Assembly (NCBI RefSeq): GCF_003987315.1
Contig: NZ_PIPI01000010.1
Location: 1-64,000 of the forward strand
Direction of reading: 5' to 3'
DNA length: 64,000 nucleotides
Origin: Aliidiomarina haloalkalitolerans
Lineage (GTDB): Bacteria; Pseudomonadota; Gammaproteobacteria; Enterobacterales; Alteromonadaceae
The position numbers were made by a program, and so were the translations under genes. This document shows positions 56,611-64,000 of the stretch, one piece after another (within the stretch, counting starts at the first letter, position 1; every line of letters starts with the position of its first letter). Below the pieces are notes generated by a model, which ran no database searches, was not told the origin of the DNA, and saw only the letters and a program-made list of their open reading frames with translations.

Positions 56611-58070
56611 ATACGATAGTTTGGTGCTTCTTTCGTAATCTGCACATCGTGAACGTGTGACTCACCCATGCCTGCTGAAGTCACGCGGACAAATTCAGGT
56701 TTTGTGCGCAGTGTTTCAATATCCGCAGAGCCAGTTAAACCCATCGCTGAGCGCAGTCCGCCCATTTGCTGATGGATAATGTTGGCAATTGGACCTTTAT
56801 AGGCAACTCGACCTTCAATTCCTTCAGGTACCAATTTCTCCGCCTGATTTGAGCTTTGGAAGTAGCGGTCAGAAGAACCATGGCTTTGGTTCATCGCGCC
56901 AATCGAGCCCATGCCACGGTATGATTTGTAGTAGCGGCCTTGATACAACTCCACTTCACCCGGTGACTCTTCAGTACCCGCTAACATGCTGCCTACCATC
57001 ACACAGCTTGCGCCGGCAACGATTGCTTTCGCGATGTCACCCGAGAAACGAATACCACCGTCCGCGATAACTGGAATGTCTAAGCCTTCTAAACCAGCAA
57101 CAGCGTTAGAAATAGCAGTGATTTGTGGCACACCACAGCCGGTGACAATACGGGTGGTACAAATTGAACCAGGACCAATGCCGACTTTCACAGCATCGAC
57201 ACCTGCGTCTGCCAGGGCTTTCGCGCCAGCTGCAGTGGCAACGTTACCACCAATAATGTTGAGGTCCGGATATTGTTTGCGAGTTTGGCGAACGCGCTCA
57301 AGGACACCTTCAGAGTGACCGTGCGACGTATCAATCAGAATCACGTCAACACCCGCGTCAACCAAGGCGGCGATACGTTCTTCCGTGCCAGCGCCAACGC
57401 CAACCGCTGCACCAACGCGCAAACGACCTTGGTCATCTTTACAGGCATTCGGTTTGTTGGCGGCTTTTTCGAAGTCTTTCAACGTGATCATGCCACGCAT
57501 TTCATGCGCGTCGTTCACGATCAAGATTTTCTCAATGCGATGCTTGTGCATTAAGTTCAGGATTGTTTTGCTATCGGTGCCTTCTTTCACGGTGACTAAG
57601 CGATCTTCTGGCGTCATCACGTCGGCAACGGTTTTGTTGTTGGCTTCTTCAAACCGCGTGTCACGGCCGGTAACGATACCGACTAAACGGCCGTCATCAA
57701 CCACAGGGAAACCATGGAAGCCATGCTCTTGGGCTAAAGCTTTCACTTGTTTAATGGTCGTTTTTGAAGTCACTGTCACTGGATCAGCAACAATACCACT
57801 TTCGAATTTCTTCACTTTGCGGACATGTGCAGCTTGTTCGCTAATGCTCATGTTTTTATGAACGAAACCAATTCCACCTTCTTGCGCTAACGCAATGGCT
57901 AGATCGGCTTCAGTCACGGTGTCCATTGCTGCGGAAACCAGTGGAATATTTAAGCTAATCGTACGCGTTAAACGGGTATTTAGGTTTGCTGTATGCGGCA
58001 GCACAGTCGAGTGCGCAGGCAGCAGGAGAACATCGTCGAAGGTAAGGGCTTCTTGGGCAATTCGTAGCAT
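56604..58070 (-). CDS. guaB: IMP dehydrogenase GuaB
   Basis: The 488-aa enzyme oxidises IMP to XMP, the first committed step to GMP. The (beta/alpha)8 barrel is interrupted by two CBS domains (about 95-205; [14 protein letters not shown]). It has the substrate loop [13 protein letters not shown] (catalytic Cys), [17 protein letters not shown] and the flap RYFQSS. The final codons ATG GGC TAA lie inside the 20-bp repeat. A promoter-like sequence lies 42 bp upstream. Confidence 0.97.
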   Translation of the reverse strand: MLRIAQEALTFDDVLLLPAHSTVLPHTANLNTRLTRTISLNIPLVSAAMDTVTEADLAIALAQEGGIGFVHKNMSISEQAAHVRKVKKFESGIVADPVTVTSKTTIKQVKALAQEHGFHGFPVVDDGRLVGIVTGRDTRFEEANNKTVADVMTPEDRLVTVKEGTDSKTILNLMHKHRIEKILIVNDAHEMRGMITLKDFEKAANKPNACKDDQGRLRVGAAVGVGAGTEERIAALVDAGVDVILIDTSHGHSEGVLERVRQTRKQYPDLNIIGGNVATAAGAKALADAGVDAVKVGIGPGSICTTRIVTGCGVPQITAISNAVAGLEGLDIPVIADGGIRFSGDIAKAIVAGASCVMVGSMLAGTEESPGEVELYQGRYYKSYRGMGSIGAMNQSHGSSDRYFQSSNQAEKLVPEGIEGRVAYKGPIANIIHQQMGGLRSAMGLTGSADIETLRTKPEFVRVTSAGMGESHVHDVQITKEAPNYRMG

Positions 58071-58118
58071 GGCAACATCTCCGCTGAATCGTAGGTGGTG
58101 GATTAATGTTGCGGCGGT

Positions 58119-58147
58119 ATTTTACTCAGATCGTGCTCTGCAGTAAA
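58119..58147 (-). promoter_or_regulatory. Putative guaB promoter
   Basis: On the minus strand, TTTACT (58147-58142) and TAAAAT (58124-58119) are separated by exactly 17 bp, with a start near 58112. -35 matches 4 of 6 and -10 matches 5 of 6 consensus bases. No PurR box was recognised. Confidence 0.6.
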
Positions 58148-58202
58148 CTAAAAAATTCATTTTCTCGATGTCGAGCTCGCTGACAACAACGTTGGGCCTT
58201 AT

Positions 58203-59612
58203 ATGACCATGCATTCATTCGACGACCCTTTTGCCTCTGAACAGGGTCACGATGACGAAAAGCACAATATATTTACCGTTTCGCGTCTGAACAGCGAAGT
58301 CCGTCGACTGCTAGAGTCACACTTTGGCAGTATTTGGTTAGTCGGCGAAATTTCCAATTTCTCCGCGCCTTCTTCTGGGCACTGGTACTTCACATTGAAA
58401 GACGAGCAAGCACAAGTTCGCTGCGCCATGTTCCGAGGCAACAACCAGCGCGTGCGACTTGCCGTGAATGGTCGACCCAATTCACAAAACATGCACGGCC
58501 TGCAAGTGCTCGTGCGCGCTCGTTTAAGCCTGTATGAGCCACGCGGTGACTACCAACTCATCGTCGAACACCTTGAGCCTGCCGGTGCGGGCTTATTGCA
58601 GCAACAGTTTGAAGCTCTCAAGCAAAAGCTCCAACAAGAGGGGCTGTTCGCACTTGAGCGCAAAAAGCCGTTACCTAAACAAGTGCGCACGCTCGGTGTG
58701 ATTACCTCGCCCACCGGTGCCGCCATTAAAGATGTTCTCAGTGTTTTGAAGCGCCGTGATCCCAGCCTCGACGTCATTATTTACCCCGCGCAAGTGCAAG
58801 GTGCAGAAGCCCCTGCACAGTTGCGTCACGCGCTTGCCACGGCCATTCGCCGCAATGAAGTTGACGTACTTTTGCTCACCCGTGGGGGCGGTTCGTTAGA
58901 GGACTTATGGTGTTTTAACGACGAAGCGTTGGCTCGCGACCTTGCCGCATGTCCTTTACCAACCATTAGTGCGGTTGGTCACGAGGTCGACTTTAGTATC
59001 TGCGATTTCGTCGCTGATATGCGCGCCGCCACACCGAGCGCTGCAGCTGAGCTGGTCAGCCAAGATCAACAACAGCTTGTTCGACAACTGCAACAAACCG
59101 AACAGCACGCAACGCGCGCGATGCAGCAAATCTTGCAGCGTCAGCGCACGCAGTTATTGCACTTGCGCCAACGACTGCAGCCATTAAGCCCGCAACAGCG
59201 TTTGCAAATGCGTGCGCAGCAGCTCGATGACTGGCAACAACGTGCGGAGCAAGCAATGGTGCGTCGTCTGCGCCAACAGCAGCAACAACTGCAGCAACTC
59301 CAACACCGTCTCCAACGTGCCCAACCCGGTCACGCATTACCCGCACTGCGTCAGCGTACTGAGCAGCTCTACAATCAAGGCGTGCGAGCTATCACACAGC
59401 GCCTCAATCAAGCGCTCAGCCGTCAACAAGCAGCACAGCAAGCCCTAGACATAGTCAGCCCCTTACACACCCTTAAACGCGGCTACAGCATTACTGTCAA
59501 CGCCAACGGCGACATCATCCGTAACGCCAGCGCCTTCAAACCTGGCGACGAGTTACGCACCCGCTTCGCCGAAGGCGAAGTCATCAGCGAAGTCCGCCAA
59601 GTGAAGCCCTAG
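58203..59612 (+). CDS. xseA: Exodeoxyribonuclease VII large subunit
   Basis: The 469-aa protein has an OB-fold N-terminal domain (about 20-120; [20 protein letters not shown]), a catalytic domain ([16 protein letters not shown]-like segment, [35 protein letters not shown]) and a long Gln/Arg-rich coiled coil (about 285-415). The C-terminal segment LKRGYSI follows. With XseB it degrades single-stranded DNA. It is divergent from guaB and ends 1 bp before the convergent gene. Confidence 0.95.
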   Translation: MTMHSFDDPFASEQGHDDEKHNIFTVSRLNSEVRRLLESHFGSIWLVGEISNFSAPSSGHWYFTLKDEQAQVRCAMFRGNNQRVRLAVNGRPNSQNMHGLQVLVRARLSLYEPRGDYQLIVEHLEPAGAGLLQQQFEALKQKLQQEGLFALERKKPLPKQVRTLGVITSPTGAAIKDVLSVLKRRDPSLDVIIYPAQVQGAEAPAQLRHALATAIRRNEVDVLLLTRGGGSLEDLWCFNDEALARDLAACPLPTISAVGHEVDFSICDFVADMRAATPSAAAELVSQDQQQLVRQLQQTEQHATRAMQQILQRQRTQLLHLRQRLQPLSPQQRLQMRAQQLDDWQQRAEQAMVRRLRQQQQQLQQLQHRLQRAQPGHALPALRQRTEQLYNQGVRAITQRLNQALSRQQAAQQALDIVSPLHTLKRGYSITVNANGDIIRNASAFKPGDELRTRFAEGEVISEVRQVKP

Positions 59613-59613
59613 C

Positions 59614-60699
59614 TTAAGAGCTTATATCGGCGAGGATTGCTACAGCACGCTCATCACCGGCGGCAGCAGCTTGTTCGAGGAGTTGCAGACCGCGAGCGCG
59701 TGCAGCCTCGTCAGCTGCTAGATCATAAAGCTGCGCGCCATGGAAGGTCATCACGGTGAGATCGCCTTGATCAATGAGATATTGCGCCCAAGTTTGAGAA
59801 TAGAAGTTCAACGCCATAAAGTGCTGAGCTGGCGGATAACCGCCACGAGCAGCGCGGTCATACCAAACCCACGGGCGATAGTCAGCCAACATAGGATATG
59901 GTTCGTTATTGCGGTCCCTTGTCATGGCCAAGCCGCCCAAAAACATTTGTTGTTCCGGAACACCAGCTTCCGCTAAAGGCAAGACGCGATCGAACGCTGC
60001 CTGAATGGCTTTCAGGTCTTCGGCGGTATTCAGATCGATTCGATAGTCTAATATGACTCGCGTATACTGAATTTGGTCGCCTGCCGTATAACGCCATTGG
60101 GGTTCAACTCGGCGATAGTTGCGGGTGAAATCAGTCATCGGTTCATTTAATACCGTTGACGCCAATACCTGCCCTCGTTTCCCAACCACTTGCACGATAT
60201 TTACCCAAGTCTGCATGCCCTGCCGACCATAATGAGGTGGGTACTCAGGTTGTGCGCGTCGCCGTGCAGGGCGGGATTCGCGGTCACGACGCTCAAGCCA
60301 ACCAGCTGAACGAGCGACAATTAGCTCATCTTGCAACTTTGTATAAAACGCTTCCGCTGCAGCGAGCTCTTCTGCGCTTAAGTGCGGCTCAATCTGCACG
60401 AGCAAATCCTCTGCACCCTCATGTCGCCACGCTTTCGCAGCGCGCAGATAACCCACCGATTTCACTGGGTCATAATCCGTCCCAAGCTCTTCAATGCTGA
60501 ACACACCCAAGTAATAGGCAGCATCAGGGCTACCTAACGGCAAATACTTTAACATTTGTTCATAAGCCGACTCATAATTACCGTCGCGGTAGTCAATGAT
60601 GGCGTGACGAAGCGTGATGGGTTCATCGTTTGCCGCTGCAGGGAAAGCAAGACCAACACTTAAGAGGATCGCGGTTATCGCAGTACTTATCCGGTACAT
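59614..60699 (-). CDS. Exported protein with Sel1-like repeats and TonB-C-like domain
   Basis: The 361-aa protein has a signal peptide (cleavage near PAAAN-DEP). The N-terminal helical repeats (about 30-110, AYYLGVFSIEELGTDYDPVK) are Sel1/TPR-like. A domain at about 150-215 (PEYPPHYGRQGMQTWVNIVQ) looks like a TonB C-terminal fold, and a second repeat segment (ARGGYPPAQHFMALNF, AAAAGDERAVAIL) is Sel1-like. No membrane anchor, so it is not a standard TonB. Function unknown; a role in envelope protein contacts is only a guess. Confidence 0.72.
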   Translation of the reverse strand: MYRISTAITAILLSVGLAFPAAANDEPITLRHAIIDYRDGNYESAYEQMLKYLPLGSPDAAYYLGVFSIEELGTDYDPVKSVGYLRAAKAWRHEGAEDLLVQIEPHLSAEELAAAEAFYTKLQDELIVARSAGWLERRDRESRPARRRAQPEYPPHYGRQGMQTWVNIVQVVGKRGQVLASTVLNEPMTDFTRNYRRVEPQWRYTAGDQIQYTRVILDYRIDLNTAEDLKAIQAAFDRVLPLAEAGVPEQQMFLGGLAMTRDRNNEPYPMLADYRPWVWYDRAARGGYPPAQHFMALNFYSQTWAQYLIDQGDLTVMTFHGAQLYDLAADEAARARGLQLLEQAAAAGDERAVAILADISS

Positions 60700-60782
60700 A
60701 AAGCCAGTCCTTTGTTTGTTTTTTGTTATTCTCCAATATATCCCACACCATCAAAAAACACAAAAACCCGCTGCGAACCAGC

Positions 60783-61102
60783 AAACTAGCAGCTCGGGGG
60801 CGCGTATGGCTTGCGAATGCTGCTTTCTCGGAATGCAATGTAGCAGCGCTTCAGCGTGAGGGATACCGGAGGGAACTCCTGAGGAACGCCAAACTAACGG
60901 CTCGGGGGCGCGAATGGCTTGCGAATGCTGCTTTCTCGGAATGCAATATAGCAGCGCTTCAGCGCGAGGGACGCCGGAGGGAACTCCTGAGGAACGCCAA
61001 ACTAACGGCTCGGGGGCGCGAATGGGTAGCGAATGCTGCTTTCTCGGAATGCAATGTAGCAGCGCTTCAGCGCGAGGGACGCCGGAGGGGACTCCTGAGG
61101 AA
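60783..61102. repeat. Three 108-bp tandem repeats
   Basis: Units start at 60783, 60891 and 60999, with an exact 108-bp period (CTCGGGGG at 60793, 60901, 61009). Units 2 and 3 differ at few positions and unit 1 more. Since 108 is divisible by 3, the repeat stays open in two forward frames (60723-61205 and 60914-61333). Neither has a convincing start or SD, and one runs into mscS, so I treat the region as non-coding. It fills most of the 500 bp between the Sel1-like gene and mscS. Confidence 0.85.
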
Positions 61103-61175
61103 TGTCGTCGCCATGGATGGCGACGCCATAGCGATACAGGGATGTACTCGAGCGATCCTCAGGAATCCCCTCCGG
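61082..61175. repeat. Palindromic element at end of 108-bp array
   Basis: Arms CCGGAGGGGACTCCTGAGG plus AA (61082-61102) and their near-complement (61155-61175; 2 mismatches in 21) enclose a core with the hairpin GTCGCC-ATGGAT-GGCGAC (61107-61124). The left arm is the end of the third 108-bp unit. The design (long arms, ATGGAT-centred core) resembles the elements at 45.7 and 46.9 kb, but the sequence is different. Confidence 0.75.
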
Positions 61176-61201
61176 TGGCCCGGAAGCTGGAGCGCCAGCC
61201 T

Positions 61202-62062
61202 CTAGGTTTTGTCGACCTTGAGGACGCGCATTTCGCCGGCTTCGCCTTCGGGGTGATGAAGGTGAACGTCCATTTGTGGGTATGGGATACCGATGCCGTT
61301 TTCGTCGAGGGCATTCTTAATGCGTTCCATTAGGTCCCAATACACCGGCCAATAGTCGCTGCTGTTAACCCATGGGCGGACAATTAAGTCGACCGATGAG
61401 TCGCTAAGAGCAGTGACCGCAACGCGTGGTGCTGGGTCTTTTAAAACGCGCTCGTCGTTGGTGATGACGTCCATCAGAACTTCTTTCGTTTTCTTCAGAT
61501 CCGCCTTGTAGGAAACACCAATGACCAAGTCGACACGACGCGTTGGTTCTTCCGAGAAATTGGTAATTTCGCTACCCGTAATGCGCGAGTTTGGAACGAT
61601 AACGAGCTTGTTGTCCGGTGTTTTCAAAATCGTGGTGAATAATTCAATGCGTTGCACCGTGCCTTGAATACCACCAGCGTCGACGTAGTCGCCTGATTTA
61701 AACGGGTGGTAAATCATAATGAGCACGCCCGACGCGAAATTAGCTAACGAGCCTTGCAGTGATAAACCAATCGCTAAACCGGCGGCACCTAAAATGGCCA
61801 CGAACGACGTGGTTTGGACACCCACGTGTGACAACGACATGAGAATTGCCGCAACAATAATAATGGCCTTGAGAATACCAGCCAAAAATGACACGACCGC
61901 GTTATCAATGTTGCTCTTATCGAGGCGCTTGACCATAAAGTTCGAAAGCGCACGAGCAATCATAAAGCCGGCAATAATAATAATTAAGGCAACGACTACC
62001 TTGCCGCCGAATAACAACATCGCGTCTTGATTTTCTGCGACCCAATCGAGAGATTCGTTCAT
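61202..62062 (-). CDS. mscS: Small-conductance mechanosensitive channel MscS
   Basis: The 286-aa protein has three membrane helices; TM3 is the Gly/Ala-rich pore helix FVAILGAAGLAIGLSLQGSL. The beta domain includes HPFKSGDYVDAGGIQGTVQ and VPNSRITGSEITNFS, followed by the alpha/beta C-terminal cage. It opens under membrane tension to release solutes after osmotic downshock. Length matches E. coli MscS. Confidence 0.95.
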   Translation of the reverse strand: MNESLDWVAENQDAMLLFGGKVVVALIIIIAGFMIARALSNFMVKRLDKSNIDNAVVSFLAGILKAIIIVAAILMSLSHVGVQTTSFVAILGAAGLAIGLSLQGSLANFASGVLIMIYHPFKSGDYVDAGGIQGTVQRIELFTTILKTPDNKLVIVPNSRITGSEITNFSEEPTRRVDLVIGVSYKADLKKTKEVLMDVITNDERVLKDPAPRVAVTALSDSSVDLIVRPWVNSSDYWPVYWDLMERIKNALDENGIGIPYPQMDVHLHHPEGEAGEMRVLKVDKT

Positions 62063-62096
62063 GAAAATTTCCTTATGATATTAGAGCGATAGAGCA

Positions 62097-62843
62097 TTAT
62101 AGCCGAAAGTTGAAGTAACGACGACCCTCGGCATCTGGATTACCCAACCAAGCCAGTAACTCGGTGAGGCCTTCTGGAGCCCCAGCGCGTGGTGCAATAC
62201 CAATGCGCAAGTCGACACCTTGTGGCGCAATCGTGCCGTCAACGCTGAGACCAAGTAGGTTGTCGCGCGGCATTTGCACCAACAAACGCCCCTCTGAACA
62301 GCCCACACGAACAGTATAGTCGCCTAATGGCTGCCAGCGCCGATTAAATTCGCCTTGTAAGTCAAAAGCTTGCACTTCACCGTCGAGAATGTCACAAACT
62401 GGTTCCCCGAGAACATAGTCATTTACCTGCAAGATCACCGGACCACGTAAGGCTATAGGCGATGAGACGGGGCTTAAATCGAGTAACTCAGACAAGTCAC
62501 CGGCAAAACGCGCGTCGATCACTTGCACTGAACCAGGTGAAGCAATGACCCGCGCGTTACCAGCTAACGGGTTATTCTCATGTCGGGCAACTTGTAGGTC
62601 GACCACGCCGTTTAGCGTAAAGACATGCCAGGGCCGCACCTGCCAACTGATGTTGTGTACCGTTAAGTCGGGCGTGACCACTTGGGCAACGCTACCCCGC
62701 CAAATAGACCCTTCGACATTGTTCAAGCTCACACCTTGCGGCAAGGTCACAAAAGAAACTGCCAAGCGCGCGGGAAACACCACTACAATGGTAACAACGT
62801 AAACCAAAAGAAAAAGAATAACTAACTTCGTCCGAACAGCCAT
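62097..62843 (-). CDS. gspN: Type II secretion system protein N
   Basis: The 248-aa protein has one N-terminal membrane anchor (KLVILFLLVYVVTIVVVFPA) and a periplasmic domain with GVSLNNVEGSIWRGSVAQV and SWQVRPWHVFTLNG, the GspN pattern. It is an accessory T2SS inner-membrane component. ATG 62843 lies 6 nt after AGGAAG; a GTG at 62849 is possible. It is last of gspL-gspM-gspN, about 34 bp before mscS. Confidence 0.88.
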   Translation of the reverse strand: MAVRTKLVILFLLVYVVTIVVVFPARLAVSFVTLPQGVSLNNVEGSIWRGSVAQVVTPDLTVHNISWQVRPWHVFTLNGVVDLQVARHENNPLAGNARVIASPGSVQVIDARFAGDLSELLDLSPVSSPIALRGPVILQVNDYVLGEPVCDILDGEVQAFDLQGEFNRRWQPLGDYTVRVGCSEGRLLVQMPRDNLLGLSVDGTIAPQGVDLRIGIAPRAGAPEGLTELLAWLGNPDAEGRRYFNFRL

Positions 62844-62875
62844 GGACACTTCCTGTAATTAAAATGCGGTTCTAA

Positions 62876-63430
62876 TTAACCTGCAGCACGAATTTGTAAA
62901 CGGCGCACGCGTACGACACCCGTCGTGTTCGACTCAGCCACATCTAAGTTTTCAATGACGACTCCGCGCTCAGAGAGCTGCTGAATAAACTGCAATAACG
63001 CGTTGAATTGCGCCTCGTTAAAGACCAGAACTAACGACTCATTCTGCGGTTGCGAGCGCGAGACTTCAAGTTCTAACTGGCCGGTTAGCTGATTCACCAC
63101 ACTATTTAACTGGTCAGCACGTACCGCTTGTACGCCTTGGCGCTGATTCGCGCGGGCGTATAACACCTGGCTAATTTGTTGCGCAACAAACCGTTGCGTT
63201 TCATAGTGCCCCTGCAGTTGCATTTGCGCTCTTGCTTCACGTTCATTCAGCGGTTGCCAAATACCAAACCAAAGTATCGCCGCGACCAGCATAACCGCCA
63301 TCACTTGAATTAAGCGTTGCTCACGCTCTTGCAGGCCTTGCCAGCGCTGAGTCAATTGACCTTGATACTTAGTAATCGTCGGTTGCATACGCTGCATAAC
63401 CGGGGCAGTCACTTTCGTCATGACGCTCAT
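62876..63430 (-). CDS. gspM: Type II secretion system protein M
   Basis: The 184-aa protein has one membrane helix (RLIQVMAVMLVAAILWFGIW) after a short cytoplasmic part. A periplasmic coiled coil and ferredoxin-like domain follow (ESLVLVFNEAQFNALLQFIQ). GspM forms the inner-membrane platform with GspL, GspF and GspE. It overlaps the gspL stop by 4 nt. Confidence 0.9.
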   Translation of the reverse strand: MSVMTKVTAPVMQRMQPTITKYQGQLTQRWQGLQEREQRLIQVMAVMLVAAILWFGIWQPLNEREARAQMQLQGHYETQRFVAQQISQVLYARANQRQGVQAVRADQLNSVVNQLTGQLELEVSRSQPQNESLVLVFNEAQFNALLQFIQQLSERGVVIENLDVAESNTTGVVRVRRLQIRAAG

Positions 63431-64000
63431 GTTCCGCTCCGAATAATAATTGTGCCGTTGATCTGACCACCGCGATTCGCCAATTGCCCTTGTTCAGCAT
63501 TCAGCGCTTGCTCTCGAGCCGCGCGGACGAACCGCTCGAACGACTGTAAATTCTGACCATTCGCTTGCAAGCGCAGCTCACCACGTTGGTGGTCATAATT
63601 CATACTGGTTAATTCAATAGGCGCTGCTTGAAATGCCGGTGCCAACTCATTGAGCAACAGGACTATGCCTCCGCCACCGCCGCCACCTGTGCTTTGCACA
63701 TGTTGCTGCAATTGCGAGCGGATGTTGGCAATTCGTGTCTCGTCTGGAAAGGTTTGAAAGTACAATGACTCGTATTGCGCTTGCACTTGCCGAGCTTCAC
63801 GTTCAAGTTCGTAAATGCTCACTAACTTACTGCCAAAAAGCAGCGCAACAGCGACTCCGGCAGCGACAGCTGGAAACTTCCATGGCCCAAAATCGAAGGC
63901 ACTAGTTTGCTGCACCCGATATTCGCCTTGCAATAAGTTGACTGCTTGGCTGAGGTTGAGTTTGGCACCAAGCTCAAGAGCCAGCGTTTCGGCGCCAGGT
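63427..64000 (-). CDS. gspL: Type II secretion system protein L, 3' part, cut by window edge
   Basis: The frame stays open from 63427 to the window end, about 191 codons without the start. Visible are the end of the cytoplasmic domain (GAKLNLSQAVNLLQGEYRVQ), the membrane helix (KFPAVAAGVAVALLFGSKLV) and the periplasmic ferredoxin-like domain. GspL anchors the secretion ATPase GspE and binds GspM. Seven glycines in a row lie in the periplasmic part (63668-63691), probably a loop or coding-repeat expansion. Confidence 0.9.
   Translation of the reverse strand, partial: PGAETLALELGAKLNLSQAVNLLQGEYRVQQTSAFDFGPWKFPAVAAGVAVALLFGSKLVSIYELEREARQVQAQYESLYFQTFPDETRIANIRSQLQQHVQSTGGGGGGGIVLLLNELAPAFQAAPIELTSMNYDHQRGELRLQANGQNLQSFERFVRAAREQALNAEQGQLANRGGQINGTIIIRSGT

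Noticed and set aside
61187-61200. GCTGG-AGCG-CCAGC hairpin as mscS terminator
   Set aside because: Only 5 bp stem and no T tract after it on the minus strand.
60723-61205. 160-aa open frame with three 36-residue repeats
   Set aside because: No SD at its ATG, the repeat is open in a second frame too, and there is no similarity I recognise; better explained by the DNA repeat.

Overview
The window is a chromosomal segment of a marine-type gammaproteobacterium, most likely an Alteromonadales member close to Idiomarina/Pseudidiomarina. I infer this from gene order (ileS-lspA-fkpB-ispH followed by minor pseudopilins, ribF-murJ, a UUG-started rpsT, galU next to rssB, purL opposite mltF, guaBA next to xseA), a complete cytochrome c maturation operon, a rhombosortase-type lipoprotein and acetate-centred metabolism. 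No rRNA, tRNA, prophage or CRISPR array was seen.

Layout. 1-130: the 3' end of an IS200/IS605-type tnpB element with its right-end hairpin, about 75 bp before galU. 0.2-10.5 kb: galU, convergent rssB, mlaA, and an uninterrupted ccmABCDEFGHI operon read right to left. 10.5-12.8 kb: four minor pseudopilin genes in the order of E. coli ppdA-ppdB-ygdB-ppdC; two have tandem repeats inside their cleaved leaders. 12.9-20.9 kb: ispH, fkpB, lspA, ileS, ribF, murJ and rpsT. 21-22.1 kb: a lipoprotein with a GlyGly-CTERM-like tail and an orphan acyl carrier protein. 22.2-26.9 kb: an exonuclease, a cNMP/CBS/DUF294 protein, and a sodium:solute symporter with its DUF4212 partner.

27.1-28.6 kb is a hipBA toxin-antitoxin pair lying directly in front of a CrbS-like sensor (symporter-STAC-PAS-kinase-receiver) and a LuxR-type regulator. 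Opposite these lie nosP-nahK (nitric-oxide sensor and hybrid kinase), then an aldehyde dehydrogenase, selO, a second LuxR-type regulator and acs (28.7-42.1 kb). An almost identical 7-4-7 bp palindrome lies upstream of both the symporter operon and acs. This suggests one acetate regulon: uptake, aldehyde-to-acetate oxidation and acetate activation, controlled by the two kinase/regulator pairs.

42.3-46.9 kb: a DcaP-like porin; smrA, whose ribosome-binding site is the 3' arm of a terminator; an alkaline phosphatase; and a thioesterase flanked by two oppositely oriented REPIN-like palindromes. 46.9-58.1 kb: purL, mltF, a small unknown gene, tadA, an NhaC-type antiporter, and guaBA with a 20-bp repeat array between the two genes. 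58.2-64 kb: xseA, a TonB-C/Sel1-like periplasmic protein, a 108-bp tandem repeat array, an MscS channel, and gspL(partial)-gspM-gspN of a type II secretion system.

Starts were chosen by Shine-Dalgarno (SD) sequence, overlap with neighbours and family length. Promoters and operators come from visual motif recognition only.
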